Origin: a virus
Strand: one strand, 5' to 3'
Virus record (IMG/VR): IMGVR_UViG_3300023179_000260
Coordinates: 1 to 37,802 of that record
Length of the DNA: 37,802 nt
The notes beneath the pieces are model-generated. The model did not search any database. It was given only the letters and a program-made list of their open reading frames with translations, and was not told where the DNA came from. Below are positions 1 to 7,835 of the stretch, one piece after another. How positions within the stretch are numbered: position 1 is the first letter of the stretch; each line of letters opens with the position of its first letter. The translations under genes were made by a program, and so were the position numbers.

Positions 1-471
1 CGACACCTCGTAACCCATTTCTTCCAGATCGCTGACGACTGTGGGGAGTCCCAGCGAGATGTGTCCCTCGACATTTTCGAAGAGGCAGAGGACGGGTCGG
101 CAAAGTCGAATACCATCTGCAATCCAGGGCCAGAGGTGTCGGGGGTCGTCCTTTCCCTTTCGCTTTCCGGCTGCGGAGAATGGCTGGCACGGCCAGCCCC
201 CAGAGATGACGTCCACCAGTCCGTGAAACTTTCCGAAGTCAAACGACTTGAGATTCGACCATATAGGAACTGGGTCCAGGAGTCCCGCTTCCATTTTAGA
301 GACCAGGTTCGCGACGGCGAAGGCTTCGATCTCACAAAAAGCGATTGTGCGCAGATTTCGGACAACTCTTGATAGTCCGAGACCAATTCCACCGTACCCA
401 GCGCACAACTCGATGTGATTGACTTGGGTATTATCCAGCATCCGACCTCGCTCATTCTTGGTGACCTCCAT
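1..471 (-). CDS. DNA (cytosine-5) methyltransferase, 3' part cut off by window edge
   Basis: The first 157 codons of a C5-cytosine DNA methyltransferase are visible; the rest lies beyond the window's left edge. Motif I (ELCAGYGGIGLGL, residues about 21-33) binds S-adenosylmethionine, motif IV (GGWPCQPFS) holds the catalytic Cys, and motif VI (ENVEGH) supplies the catalytic Glu. The start is the ATG at 471, 62 bases after the stop of the upstream nuclease-like gene, with a hairpin in between. In phages such enzymes usually shield DNA from host restriction. The neighbouring PD-(D/E)XK protein makes a modification-plus-nuclease pair possible but unproven. The family call is firm; the target sequence is unknown because the recognition domain is outside the window. 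Confidence 0.93.
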   Translation of the reverse strand, partial: MEVTKNERGRMLDNTQVNHIELCAGYGGIGLGLSRVVRNLRTIAFCEIEAFAVANLVSKMEAGLLDPVPIWSNLKSFDFGKFHGLVDVISGGWPCQPFSAAGKRKGKDDPRHLWPWIADGIRLCRPVLCLFENVEGHISLGLPTVVSDLEEMGYEVS

Positions 472-494
472 TATCGTCCCTCTCGTTCAGAAGA

Positions 495-525
495 GGGCCG
501 GCCGGGAATTTGTCCCGGCCGGCCC
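495..525 (-). terminator. Strong GC hairpin between nuclease-like gene and methyltransferase
   Basis: A perfect 13-bp inverted repeat (495-507 with 513-525) encloses a 5-base loop, 8 bases after the stop of the 533-1147 gene. On the minus strand it is followed by TCTTCT, only a weak U tract, so it may be a partial terminator or an mRNA-stabilising hairpin. Confidence 0.6.
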
Positions 526-532
526 CTGTAAC

Positions 533-1147
533 TCAAGCAATCGCGCGGTGGTTGGTGATCCTGTCCGCGATCAGTACTGCCTTGAAGCGCTGGATGAGCG
601 CGCGGGCCTCTGGCGTCCAATGCTTCCTGAGGACCAACCCCTGCGACTCCATCGACTTGATGAAGGTCATTGAGGGCTGGACGCAGGGCTTGCACCCGAA
701 CGGCTTGAAGTTGTGGATGATGTCGCACCGCTCGAGCATCAGATCCATCGCCTTGGCTCCGTACATGAAGTAGTAATCGAGCTTCGGCACGATGATCAGA
801 GCCCCGTAGTGGAGGCACCCTTTCAGGGCCGACACCTTGAAGGTGTGGAACCTGTTGTGGCCCTCGGGTATGGTCTTGATCTCGACGTACATCTTCCCCG
901 CATGCCCGGGGAACACGTACAACTTGTCAGGGTTGCAGTTGGCGAGCTTGCCGTGGATCACAGACCCCGTGTTGTCGACTCCGCTCTCGGTGACGGAGCA
1001 TAGATTGCCGCGGGCTCCGAACTCCTCTTGGAGGATTTCGCCCCATCGTCTTTCCTTCTCCGTGAACTGGAACATGTCGGTGCGGAAGTCATCCTCCGTC
1101 CTATGATCCATTCTGTGCTTCGTGTAGCGGTCAATATCATCATTCAT
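533..1147 (-). CDS. PD-(D/E)XK nuclease-like protein
   Basis: This 204-residue protein is not one I can name. It shows the layout of a PD-(D/E)XK nuclease core: Glu-rich helix around residues 36-42 (GEILQEEF), Pro-Asp at 73-74, then strand MYVEIKT with Glu89-x-Lys91, and a helix with Lys104 and Lys109 followed by the hydrophobic strand YGALIIV. These are the usual metal and catalytic residues of Holliday resolvases, restriction enzymes and related nucleases. The start ATG has a good AAAGGA ribosome-binding site. A sigma70-like promoter lies about 60 bases upstream, suggesting early expression. It lies directly before a DNA methyltransferase on the same strand, so it could be the restriction half of a modification system, a resolvase, or a host-DNA degrading enzyme. 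Confidence 0.6.
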   Translation of the reverse strand: MNDDIDRYTKHRMDHRTEDDFRTDMFQFTEKERRWGEILQEEFGARGNLCSVTESGVDNTGSVIHGKLANCNPDKLYVFPGHAGKMYVEIKTIPEGHNRFHTFKVSALKGCLHYGALIIVPKLDYYFMYGAKAMDLMLERCDIIHNFKPFGCKPCVQPSMTFIKSMESQGLVLRKHWTPEARALIQRFKAVLIADRITNHRAIA

Positions 1148-1207
1148 AAATCGTCCTTTCTGGTTAAGAAGTTAAGGTTTAGACCCGCGTTTTGCGGGCT
1201 TGCGATC

Positions 1208-1236
1208 AATATAGCGCGATCGGGCTAGACCAGCAA
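1208..1236 (-). promoter_or_regulatory. Candidate early sigma70-type promoter for the nuclease/methyltransferase pair
   Basis: On the minus strand, TTGCTG (1231-1236) and TATATT (1208-1213) are separated by exactly 17 bases. The -10 matches the sigma70 consensus at 5 of 6 positions, the -35 at 3 of 6. The 212-base gap around it (1148-1359) has no gene; it also holds two small GC hairpins, CCCGC/GCGGG at 1184-1198 and a perfect 12-base palindrome at 1322-1333. Confidence 0.4.
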
Positions 1237-1359
1237 GACCACATATTTAGAAAAATACAGCAACCGCTAGACTGCGCAAAAATCGTACTTTTCTTGAGGT
1301 CGAAGCGAAAAGGATAGACCTGCGGGTTCCCGCGCTGCTGAAAGCCGGGAGGAAGTGGG

Positions 1360-3060
1360 CTACCTTCCCTTGTACCTGCTCTCCGCCTTATGTGCCTCCC
1401 ACAGTCCCTTCGCCACTTCCTTCATGCGCCCCACGATGGCGGAGAACTTGGGCGAGTGTCTCAGGAACCGGTGCCATTCTCCCGCGGTCGCATATTTGGA
1501 AGCGGCGGCGGCTGGGTTCTCCGCGAATTCTTCAAGGAATTTCTCCCTAAATCGATCATACGGCAGGCCCTCGCCCTTGGTCTCGTAAGCCTTCCGTACC
1601 ACGGCGTCAAGGTCGTTTCCTTCTGCCTCGTACATTTTCGGAGCGACGTAACGCCTGCACAGTTCTTCCACCTCCTCGTCGGAGAAGGCCCGCCCGCCGG
1701 CCACGGTCATGAACGGCTCCAGGCTGCCGAAGTGGGACTTCCATTCCCTCGCCAGTTCGTCCTTGCCGGCCACGACGCCCCTCTCCTCGTCGCTCATGAT
1801 CTTCTCGACGACCTTGCAGCGGGTCAGCTCGACCGTCGGGATGTTGTTGTTGTACCTGTCGGGTTCCACCCCCTTCACCGTCCCCTTGATCCTAACCCGA
1901 AGCCCCTCGTCGAGGCTCTCCTTGGACGCCTTCCACTTGTAGGTCTGGCCCGCGTCGTCCTTCATGACGTGCAGCGTGGTGACCCCGTAGTCCGTCGACC
2001 AGCTCCGAACCTTCTCGACCGTCAGCACGCCCTCGAACTTGTCGCCCGCCTTGAGCGTCGGGGCGGGAGGAGCCTCGGCGGGGGAGCGGCCGGGCGTGGA
2101 CGACGAAGCCCCGTTGGCCCTGTCGTACGCTGAGGGAAGGCTGGCCATCAGACCCGCAGTCCTGGCGTTGACCGTGAGGCCCTCCGCCGCGACGGACAGG
2201 TTCCAGAGGTACTGCTCGAGGTCGTCGTTTCCGGCGTCCTTCAGCGACCTGGCCCATTCTACCATCTTCTCGGCCCTCTCCCTGTCGTCGGGCCTGCGGG
2301 CGGATTCGACGTCCTCCTTGAATTTCTTCGTCTCCTTGTCCGTGGAGGCGCTGAAGAAGTAGCGCGAGACCTCGCTCGCGGTGGTGGGCTTGTTCCTCTC
2401 CTCCGATATGCGCTTGCTTACGAAGCCGAACTTCCTGATGACCGCGATGGTGGTCGCGAGGAAGTTGACCGTCTCGACCTCGTCGGACCGACGCCCGCCG
2501 CCAAGGCCGTCGAGGTCGCCCTCCATCGAGTCGGTGAGGCTCTTGAGCTCCGAGAAGTAGAGGACGTAGGCCGCGGGGTCGTCAGTTCCGAGGAAGTCAC
2601 GCAGGCAGTTAGTGCCCACCTGCTTGTACTCGCCGGCGTCGCTCTTCAGGACGAAGGTGTCCTTGCGGTTGCGGGTCGACCGGCAGTGTTCGCAGGACGG
2701 CGGGGCTGTCCTGTACTTTGTGGGTACGTCCTGGCCCGGCGAGCCCATGATCATGTTGCCGCCCTCGCCGTGAACTATGCGGGCGACGAACGTCCAGCCC
2801 TTCAGTTTCGGGGCCGCCCCGACGAGCTGCACCTGGGTCGTGGACATCTCCTGCGAGCGCCCGTCCGGGCCGGGGGTCTTCACGACCTTCCTGCCGACTA
2901 TGTCCATCGACACGGGGGGCATGCCGAGCTTGGCCGCCCTGCGGTTGAGCCTCTCCAGCTTCGCCTTCATGACGTCTAGGTCGCGGGTCAGCACCCAGTA
3001 CTTGCCGTCGACGCCCTGTTCCTGGCTCTCCTCGTTCTCCAGCCACTGCCTGAATTCCAT
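1360..3060 (-). CDS. Capsid-targeted candidate with Cys-rich and OB-fold-like regions
   Basis: This 566-residue protein begins MEFRQWLENE, matching the capsid-targeting-like leader shared by eight proteins here. The frame stays open upstream to 3144, but that stretch is a tRNA, so the ATG at 3060 is chosen. It has no ribosome-binding site; a late-promoter box ends 3 bases upstream. Visible parts are a Cys cluster (Cys123-x-x-Cys126 with Cys152, in CEHC and NCLRDFLG), charged helices at about 240-290, a Pro/Ala linker (318-336), and a beta-rich stretch at 337-420 that looks like an OB fold. Together these suggest nucleic-acid binding. Exact function is unknown. If the leader works as in T4, the protein is packed in the head, trimmed after about Glu8-10, and enters the cell with the DNA. 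Confidence 0.75.
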   Translation of the reverse strand: MEFRQWLENEESQEQGVDGKYWVLTRDLDVMKAKLERLNRRAAKLGMPPVSMDIVGRKVVKTPGPDGRSQEMSTTQVQLVGAAPKLKGWTFVARIVHGEGGNMIMGSPGQDVPTKYRTAPPSCEHCRSTRNRKDTFVLKSDAGEYKQVGTNCLRDFLGTDDPAAYVLYFSELKSLTDSMEGDLDGLGGGRRSDEVETVNFLATTIAVIRKFGFVSKRISEERNKPTTASEVSRYFFSASTDKETKKFKEDVESARRPDDRERAEKMVEWARSLKDAGNDDLEQYLWNLSVAAEGLTVNARTAGLMASLPSAYDRANGASSSTPGRSPAEAPPAPTLKAGDKFEGVLTVEKVRSWSTDYGVTTLHVMKDDAGQTYKWKASKESLDEGLRVRIKGTVKGVEPDRYNNNIPTVELTRCKVVEKIMSDEERGVVAGKDELAREWKSHFGSLEPFMTVAGGRAFSDEEVEELCRRYVAPKMYEAEGNDLDAVVRKAYETKGEGLPYDRFREKFLEEFAENPAAAASKYATAGEWHRFLRHSPKFSAIVGRMKEVAKGLWEAHKAESRYKGR

Positions 3061-3063
3061 GCA

Positions 3064-3071
3064 GTATTTAG
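3064..3071 (-). promoter_or_regulatory. Late-promoter box CTAAATAC, 3 bases before ATG
   Basis: The box matches NTANATA(C/G), a variant of the T4 late promoter TATAAATA. Only TGC separates it from the ATG at 3060, so transcription would start at or beside the start codon (leaderless). Confidence 0.55.
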
Positions 3072-3093
3072 CGACGAGCAGGGGATTTTTAAG

Positions 3094-3164
3094 AGCGGGA
3101 TGCGAGAGTTGAACTCGCCTTTCGGCCTTGGAAGGGCCGCACACAGCCGCTATGTCAATCCCGC
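3094..3164 (-). tRNA. tRNA-Gly (anticodon UCC)
   Basis: A 71-base cloverleaf folds with no mismatch in the acceptor stem (GCGGGAT with ATCCCGC). The D stem is ACAT/GTGT with a loop containing GG. The anticodon stem CGGCC/GGCCG carries the loop CTTCCAA, giving anticodon TCC. The T stem GCGAG/CTCGC carries loop TTCAACT. The variable loop is 4 bases and the discriminator base is T; no CCA is encoded. It reads GGA and probably GGG codons. It lies between two minus-strand capsid-targeted genes and may be co-transcribed with the 3194-3874 gene, then released by host RNases. Confidence 0.93.
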
Positions 3165-3193
3165 ATACTGTGAAATAGTGCCTATTTGCGAGA

Positions 3194-3874
3194 TCAAATA
3201 GTCTTCACGGCCTCAAACTTTTTAATGGCGCCATTCAAACGCTTGACCAATGAATTGTTGACCCGCCTGGTGCCGTTGTCGTCGCCCATCGTGGGCAACA
3301 TCTCGCCTATGGTCATGAATTCTTCTTGAACTATCTGCATGAAGTTTAGAAAATTCCTCTTTTGAGTTTCGCTCCCGCGCAAACCAAATACGCCCACGAA
3401 TATCTTCCACGCGGCCTCCAATGACTTGATCAGTCCCTTGTCCTCTGCTTGGTAGGCTCTAAAAAAGTCCTTGGACTTCGCCAGCACATCCTCGGGCTTG
3501 CCCGATACGACGTTCATGCCGGTCTTGAAGGGCAAAGAAGAAACTGCGTTCGCGATCTCCTGCTTGAACAATTCGTAGGCCGCCTTGTAGGCATTATTGC
3601 CTCGCTTGTCCGTGTCGCTCACGCGCCACTTGTAAGGATCAATGCCGGCTGTCTCGCGATCCAATGGGGCAAAGTTCAAACCAACGACCCACGGCTGCAT
3701 CATGCGACCTATGATCGTATTCAAATGGAACCCCCTCGTCAGTTCCCCAATCTGATCCAAGGGAGGCCTGTCAGACAACGGAAGGCTGGCGGTCATATTG
3801 ATGCCCTGGATCCGTTCGCTTTCCTTCTCGTGATCTATGTCCTTATAACTCTCCAACCAACTTTTGAAATTCAT
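3194..3874 (-). CDS. Capsid-targeted candidate of unknown function
   Basis: The product has 226 residues when started at the ATG at 3874, which gives the leader MNFKSWLESYKD; the frame is open to 3949 but the extra residues run through a late-promoter box and do not look coding. I recognise no catalytic motif. The body is mostly helical and charged, with a basic C-terminal end (LVKRLNGAIKKFEAVKTI). The stretch GLNFAPLDRETAGIDPYKW and the following helix may form a small domain. It is followed on the same strand by a tRNA and another leader-bearing gene. By its leader it is inferred to be an internal head protein processed by the prohead protease; nothing else about its role can be read. Confidence 0.75.
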   Translation of the reverse strand: MNFKSWLESYKDIDHEKESERIQGINMTASLPLSDRPPLDQIGELTRGFHLNTIIGRMMQPWVVGLNFAPLDRETAGIDPYKWRVSDTDKRGNNAYKAAYELFKQEIANAVSSLPFKTGMNVVSGKPEDVLAKSKDFFRAYQAEDKGLIKSLEAAWKIFVGVFGLRGSETQKRNFLNFMQIVQEEFMTIGEMLPTMGDDNGTRRVNNSLVKRLNGAIKKFEAVKTI

Positions 3875-3898
3875 TTTGAGCCTCGATTGTGCCGCCCT

Positions 3899-3906
3899 GT
3901 ATTTAT
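3899..3906 (-). promoter_or_regulatory. Late-promoter box ATAAATAC
   Basis: This is the closest match to T4 TATAAATA for the minus-strand gene at 3874. It lies 24 bases before the ATG, leaving a short leader with GAGG as a weak ribosome-binding site. It overlaps the last part of the upstream reading frame's intergenic edge, just before the 3922 stop. Confidence 0.55.
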
Positions 3907-3921
3907 GGGTGAAAGGCAAAT

Positions 3922-5601
3922 TTAGGAGGCTTGGACCTCGTACTCCCATCGGACTTTACCGCAGTCCCAGATTCGCGAAAGACCCCTCTCATTCGCCCAC
4001 TGCAACTCCGTCAGGTGGGAGGGGCACTGTGACTGCTTCTTGCTCTGGCTCTGCTTGCTGAATCTCCTCTTGGGGTTCTTCATGTCGACGTAGTAGTAGT
4101 CCGGGGGGAGGTCGGCCACTTTTTTGAAGCCGAGCCTATCGTAGACGCTTCCGTCACTGTATCTGTTGTCGCTCCATGACAATATTTTGTTGACCCCGTT
4201 CCCCGAGCACCAATCCGAACACGCCTTGAAGAGTTTGTTCGCGCCGCCAATGACCTGTACGCCCGGTCTGAAGCACAATCTCGTGAGGACGGCCTCCTTA
4301 GGATTCTTCTTCCTGTGGTGCCTGCCCATGTCGACCGCCCCGACCAGTTCTTCACCGTGGAAGAGCCCGAAGCACACCTCGCTGAGTTTGTTTGCCCCTT
4401 GTAGGTGATGGAGTTCACAGAACTCCTTCATCGTTTTCTTCGGAATCTCTCTGACTTCGCACTTCCTTCCCTTGAGCCTCCTGTCGAATACGCCTAGCTT
4501 AGAGAGAATAAGGCTCTTGCAGACCTCGTTCCTGTCGCGCCACTCGTCGTCGAATATGGTCAGGAGACGAATTCCCTTGTCCCGGCATCGCTTCCATTTA
4601 TCGTGGTGATAGGAACGGGTCTTGGGGCTGAATGAGTCCTCCGCGTGCCAGAATATCCCGCAGAATTCTATGGCCAATTTGGCGTCGGGGTCATATATGT
4701 CCAGTTCTCTGTTTTCTAGCACAGAAAAATCATTGTTGAATTCGTACCCAAAAGAATTCAGCCAATCTCTTATTTCATTCTGTTGCTTCAGATAAGGTCT
4801 GTTTTCTGGGAGGCACAGAGGGCTTTTAACGCCATACCTTTCCATACATGTGTCATGATACTTCTGCTTGAACGAAGGGTGTTTTGAAAAGCATTCTACG
4901 CCGTACCTCTCCAATAGCGTTTCGACCATCTTTCCTCGTATGGACTCGTTCTGGTGGGGGTGCTCAGTCCCGTACTTGGAAAGACAAGTTTCTTTTCTTT
5001 TTTCCCAATATTCTTCGGTCTGGGTAAAACTTTCCTTTCCGTATTTTTTACGGCATGTTTCCTTGTACTTTTGTTTGACCTCTTCGGATTGCATCGGCGA
5101 TTCGCATCCGTATTTGGCAAGACTTGAGGCTTTGAGTTTTTCTGCATGTTGTTTTGTCTTCGCAAAGTTCTCACAACCATAAAGCTCAAGACACTTGGCC
5201 CTCTGCTTTGCTTTTATTTCTTCATTTTTTAGTGGGCTGTCTGCGCCGTATCTCTCTAGGAGTTTCTTCTTGCGCTTTTCCTTGAAATCTTTGGATGAAA
5301 AGTAGGATTTTGACCCATACTTTTTTGAGTTAGTGTCGTTGGATTTCTCTACAAAGGCTTGGGATGTGAAATAATCTTTGGATCCGAACAGCGCAAGGCT
5401 CACCTCCTCCTTCTTCTTCAGGGTACAGGCCTTGGAGCCACAACTGTCCTTGTCGACCGTCTTATTCAACCTTGCAACGGATTTTTTGACCCTAGTGAAG
5501 ACGGTTCCACAGTAGTCGCACTGGATGTGGATTTTGGTTCTTATTGTGCAATCTTCGTAAGACCTTCCAATCAATTCCAGATTTAGGTCGTCTCTTATCA
5601 T
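3922..5601 (-). CDS. Free-standing homing endonuclease with 23-residue repeats and Vsr-like nuclease core
   Basis: The 559-residue protein has an N-terminal zinc-finger-like Cys cluster (CDYC at 28-31, Cys54, Cys59), then nine tandem repeats marked by Tyr/Phe-Gly at residues 72, 95, 118, 141, 164, 187, 210, 233 and 256, an exact 23-residue period with consensus like KEKrKeT-LekYGvespfqs-E. After it comes a nuclease core (ELDIYDPDAKLAIEFCGIFWH, then HHDKWKRC and LLTIFDDEW), typical of the Vsr/EDxHD homing endonucleases of large phages, and a C-terminal domain often found with them. The repeats probably bind DNA. No intron is visible, so it is free-standing. Its codon use is more AT-rich than its neighbours, fitting recent arrival. 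It separates the gp13-like gene from the capsid-targeted genes. Confidence 0.85.
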   Translation of the reverse strand: MIRDDLNLELIGRSYEDCTIRTKIHIQCDYCGTVFTRVKKSVARLNKTVDKDSCGSKACTLKKKEEVSLALFGSKDYFTSQAFVEKSNDTNSKKYGSKSYFSSKDFKEKRKKKLLERYGADSPLKNEEIKAKQRAKCLELYGCENFAKTKQHAEKLKASSLAKYGCESPMQSEEVKQKYKETCRKKYGKESFTQTEEYWEKRKETCLSKYGTEHPHQNESIRGKMVETLLERYGVECFSKHPSFKQKYHDTCMERYGVKSPLCLPENRPYLKQQNEIRDWLNSFGYEFNNDFSVLENRELDIYDPDAKLAIEFCGIFWHAEDSFSPKTRSYHHDKWKRCRDKGIRLLTIFDDEWRDRNEVCKSLILSKLGVFDRRLKGRKCEVREIPKKTMKEFCELHHLQGANKLSEVCFGLFHGEELVGAVDMGRHHRKKNPKEAVLTRLCFRPGVQVIGGANKLFKACSDWCSGNGVNKILSWSDNRYSDGSVYDRLGFKKVADLPPDYYYVDMKNPKRRFSKQSQSKKQSQCPSHLTELQWANERGLSRIWDCGKVRWEYEVQAS

Positions 5602-5628
5602 GCGTCAATTTTTGCCATATTCGTCCAA

Positions 5629-6522
5629 TCAGTCAAGACTAATGAACGGTAGGTCTCCAAACTTGTAGATGAGGTCTTCAAACCACTTCTGCCTGTCTTC
5701 CCTGGCTTCCTGAATAAGGGCAGATCCGTCCATCGCAACGGCCCCCTGTGCTCCTGGTACGCTTTGATATTTGCTTCTTATTCTTCCTAAAATTTCTTTT
5801 GCATATGTTAACGAACCTTCTTGAATTGCTTGTGTAACTTCTGTCCAATCTTTTTGTTTTTGCAAATAGTGAACCATCACTTTCTGTATTCTATACGGAA
5901 CAGGATACAGCTTGATGGAATTCAGCCCACCGAGGAACTCCCACCCCCCCAGTGCAGAGCTCGTTCTACTATACATCTGTTCGTACTGCCGATACTGAAC
6001 CCACTCCCCCATTTTTCCCCATATGGGGTGAACTGGGTCGATGAGTCCTCCTTGGATTGAGCTGTAGCTGCCGGAGGCGTAGAAGTATTCGATTGGTATT
6101 GCGCCTCCGAGGTCAGAGGCCTGGAAGGCGTAGTTGCCGACCTCCTTGTAGAAGACGTTCCTGACGACGCCGACCTCGGGGGGCATCTGGTAGACGCTCT
6201 GACCGGGGACGCTGTCGAACACGTAGTACTGGAAGTGTTCCCTGCCGGCGTAGTCCTCGAACACCTTCATGGCCTGGTCAACTGCGAAGTCCAAGTTCTG
6301 GGCGTCGAGCTCCAGTTTGACGACGGGGGCTCCGAGCATGTGGAGGCAGTAGTCCTTTATCTGCTCCCTGACCTTCTCCCTCTGCCTCCTGGGGCCGAGC
6401 TGGGCCTTGTTGAGGGGGTCGGCGTGTCCCAGGGCCGTGCAGGTGCTGCTGCACTGGGCGCTGGCCATGCCGCTCATGCTGGGCCTGTTGATCGCGAGGG
6501 TGTTGCTTCCGCTACATGACAT
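5629..6522 (-). CDS. 13: Neck protein, gp13-like candidate
   Basis: The product has 297 residues. After a Ser/Cys-rich N-terminus (residues 1-32) comes a helical region (REQIKDYCLHML), then GAPVVKLELDAQNLDFAVDQAMKVFEDYAG, then VPGQSVYQMPPEVGVVRNVFY. This order (helix, G-x-P-V-V-x-L-E-L, Leu-rich helix ending in a Tyr-rich stretch, PGQ-x-VY-x-(F/M)P) is the one I associate with T4 gp13 and its relatives, which join gp14 on the head portal to form the neck. T4 gp13 is of similar length (about 309 residues). The start at 6522 has a GGAGG site 7 bases away and a palindromic late-promoter box 17 bases upstream. The gp14-like gene is 8 kb away on the opposite strand, an unusual split. The assignment rests on pattern only. 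Confidence 0.6.
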   Translation of the reverse strand: MSCSGSNTLAINRPSMSGMASAQCSSTCTALGHADPLNKAQLGPRRQREKVREQIKDYCLHMLGAPVVKLELDAQNLDFAVDQAMKVFEDYAGREHFQYYVFDSVPGQSVYQMPPEVGVVRNVFYKEVGNYAFQASDLGGAIPIEYFYASGSYSSIQGGLIDPVHPIWGKMGEWVQYRQYEQMYSRTSSALGGWEFLGGLNSIKLYPVPYRIQKVMVHYLQKQKDWTEVTQAIQEGSLTYAKEILGRIRSKYQSVPGAQGAVAMDGSALIQEAREDRQKWFEDLIYKFGDLPFISLD

Positions 6523-6538
6523 AAGTGGTCCTCCGATG

Positions 6539-6546
6539 GTATATAG
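6539..6546. promoter_or_regulatory. Palindromic late-promoter box shared by divergent genes
   Basis: GTATATAG on the plus strand reads CTATATAC on the minus strand, so both directions match NTANATA. It lies between the gp13-like gene (minus) and the 6566 operon (plus), and each side has GGAGG between box and ATG. Confidence 0.5.
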
Positions 6547-6565
6547 GGCTGGAGGCTTGAACTAC

Positions 6566-6811
6566 ATGGGATCGCTCGCCCTGCTCGTGGCCGTGGTGGT
6601 GCTTTCGCTGTGGGCTTTGGCGGCGGGTTCGGTGCTGTTCAGCCTGCTGGGGTTCAGGCGCGTGGGTTTGGCGTTGGGGTTTCTGTCGGCCGCGGCGGGC
6701 GTCTGGCTCCTGTGCGCGCTCCCGCATGTTCCCCTGCTCAGCCTGATCAACATAGCGTGCGGGGTGGTCGCAATACGGCGGCATTTGTCGCAAAGGGAGG
6801 TGGAACGATGA
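6566..6811 (+). CDS. Small membrane protein
   Basis: The 81-residue product is almost entirely hydrophobic, with about three membrane spans (residues 2-24, 30-48 and 52-66) and a basic, cytosolic-type tail (IRRHLSQREVER). The ATG at 6566 is preceded by GGAGG at 6551-6555. An upstream extension of the frame would run into the divergent gp13-like gene, so it is rejected. The stop overlaps the next ATG (ATGA), so it is the first gene of a tightly coupled operon with a second membrane protein and three capsid-targeted proteins. I do not recognise the family. A role in the host membrane late in infection is possible. Confidence 0.7.
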   Translation: MGSLALLVAVVVLSLWALAAGSVLFSLLGFRRVGLALGFLSAAAGVWLLCALPHVPLLSLINIACGVVAIRRHLSQREVER

Positions 6812-7221
6812 CAGATCAAGACAGGCCCATGCCTTTGAAGGATCTGCCGGCCTACCTGGACTCCGTGAGGGAGCGGGGGCAGGGGGACTACGTCCCGGTG
6901 GTGGATATGGGGATGATCGTGGACGACCGCCCCAGGAGGTGGGTCAGGGCCCTGGCCTACTCGTCGGTCGCATGTCTTTTCGTCGCCATCGCGTCTGCGG
7001 GCGTCGCCGTGACGAAGACGCGGAGCATAACCGTGTCGGCCGGGGGGATGGATCCGCGGGCCGTGTCCGAGATAATATCGGAGGAGGGCGGCAGGGTGCT
7101 ATCAGTGACCCAGAACGGGCGCGGCGAGTACGAGGTCAGGGTCTTCACCTTCCAGCGAATGAGCTCCTTCCTTGAGCGCCTGCGGGGCAAGGATGAATTC
7201 AAGAGGGTGGAGGCGAGATGA
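6808..7221 (+). CDS. Single-pass membrane protein
   Basis: The 137-residue protein has a soluble N-terminal part (1-47), one membrane span (about 50-69, AYSSVACLFVAIASAGVAV) and a C-terminal domain outside or in the periplasm (70-137). That domain has an alternating beta/alpha pattern (GRVLSVTQNGRGEYEVRVFTF). The start ATG follows AGGGAGG and overlaps the previous stop; its own stop overlaps the following ATG at 7218. No family is recognised. The pairing with an upstream multi-span protein suggests a small membrane complex, but that is inference. Confidence 0.7.
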   Translation: MTDQDRPMPLKDLPAYLDSVRERGQGDYVPVVDMGMIVDDRPRRWVRALAYSSVACLFVAIASAGVAVTKTRSITVSAGGMDPRAVSEIISEEGGRVLSVTQNGRGEYEVRVFTFQRMSSFLERLRGKDEFKRVEAR

Positions 7222-7835
7222 AGTTCAGGGAGTTCCTCGATTATGACATGGAGGTTACCGACCGCTGGCCGGTCAACAAGGCCACATACGACATGGACGA
7301 CCCCGAGGACAGGTGGAGGTACGAAAGCGACCTGAAGGACAGGCTCGCCAAGATGCAGCGCAAGGTGGTGTCCGACAGAATCGTGGAGGAACCGCACAGG
7401 ATCACGTGCTGGAGGGGTTTCGACATGAGGTCGTTCGAGAGGGACGCCGAAGAGTTGGGGGGAAGGCTATACCTGAATGGAGAAAGAGCGATGAGCGGGA
7501 TGCTGTGGTTCACCTACGACATCCAGCCGGTGCACCACTACGACCCGAGGACCTACGCTCTTGAGCATGCGTACGGTGACGGCTACCTGCTGACTTATCC
7601 TTTGGAGTGCAACAGGTCGTACAGGCTCATCAAGTACGACAACGGATCGGAGTGGAGCGAGTCTCCCGAGGGCGCGAAGACCAACCCCACCGAGCTGGAC
7701 AATATGGCGGTGATTGGCGGGCGGCTTTACGAACTGCCGCGGGGGTGGTACTTCACCTGGCAGGTGGAGAAGAATCTCGGCTTCAAGGGCAAATTGGAGA
7801 TCGACTGGTCGATGCTCCGGAGGGTGAAGGAATGA
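7218..7835 (+). CDS. Capsid-targeted candidate, possibly ADP-ribosyltransferase-like
   Basis: The 205-residue product starts MKFREFLDYD, the shared leader. Inside is HRITCWRGFD, then MLWFTYDIQ, a helix with YALEHAYGDGYLLTYPLE. A strand ending in Arg-Gly, a (W/F)(F/S)T strand and a following Tyr-Ala helix are reminiscent of ADP-ribosyltransferase folds. I cannot place all three catalytic residues, so the fold is a suggestion only. The start and stop both overlap neighbours (ATGA), placing it in one operon with another leader-bearing protein that is more clearly ADP-ribosyltransferase-like. T4 also packages such an enzyme (Alt) in its head. Confidence 0.7.
   Translation: MKFREFLDYDMEVTDRWPVNKATYDMDDPEDRWRYESDLKDRLAKMQRKVVSDRIVEEPHRITCWRGFDMRSFERDAEELGGRLYLNGERAMSGMLWFTYDIQPVHHYDPRTYALEHAYGDGYLLTYPLECNRSYRLIKYDNGSEWSESPEGAKTNPTELDNMAVIGGRLYELPRGWYFTWQVEKNLGFKGKLEIDWSMLRRVKE

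Noticed and set aside
1148-1359. A second tRNA or small gene in this gap
   Set aside because: No cloverleaf or coding frame could be formed; only a promoter-like site and two short hairpins.
3061-3144. 28-residue N-terminal extension of the 1360-3060 gene, starting at 3144
   Set aside because: The stretch from 3094 is a tRNA-Gly gene, and the internal ATG at 3060 yields the shared leader peptide and a promoter box.
4800-5400. Regular 69-base periodicity as a CRISPR or DNA repeat array
   Set aside because: It is the DNA of a 23-residue protein repeat in the homing endonuclease; the DNA repeats are diverged and there are no spacers.
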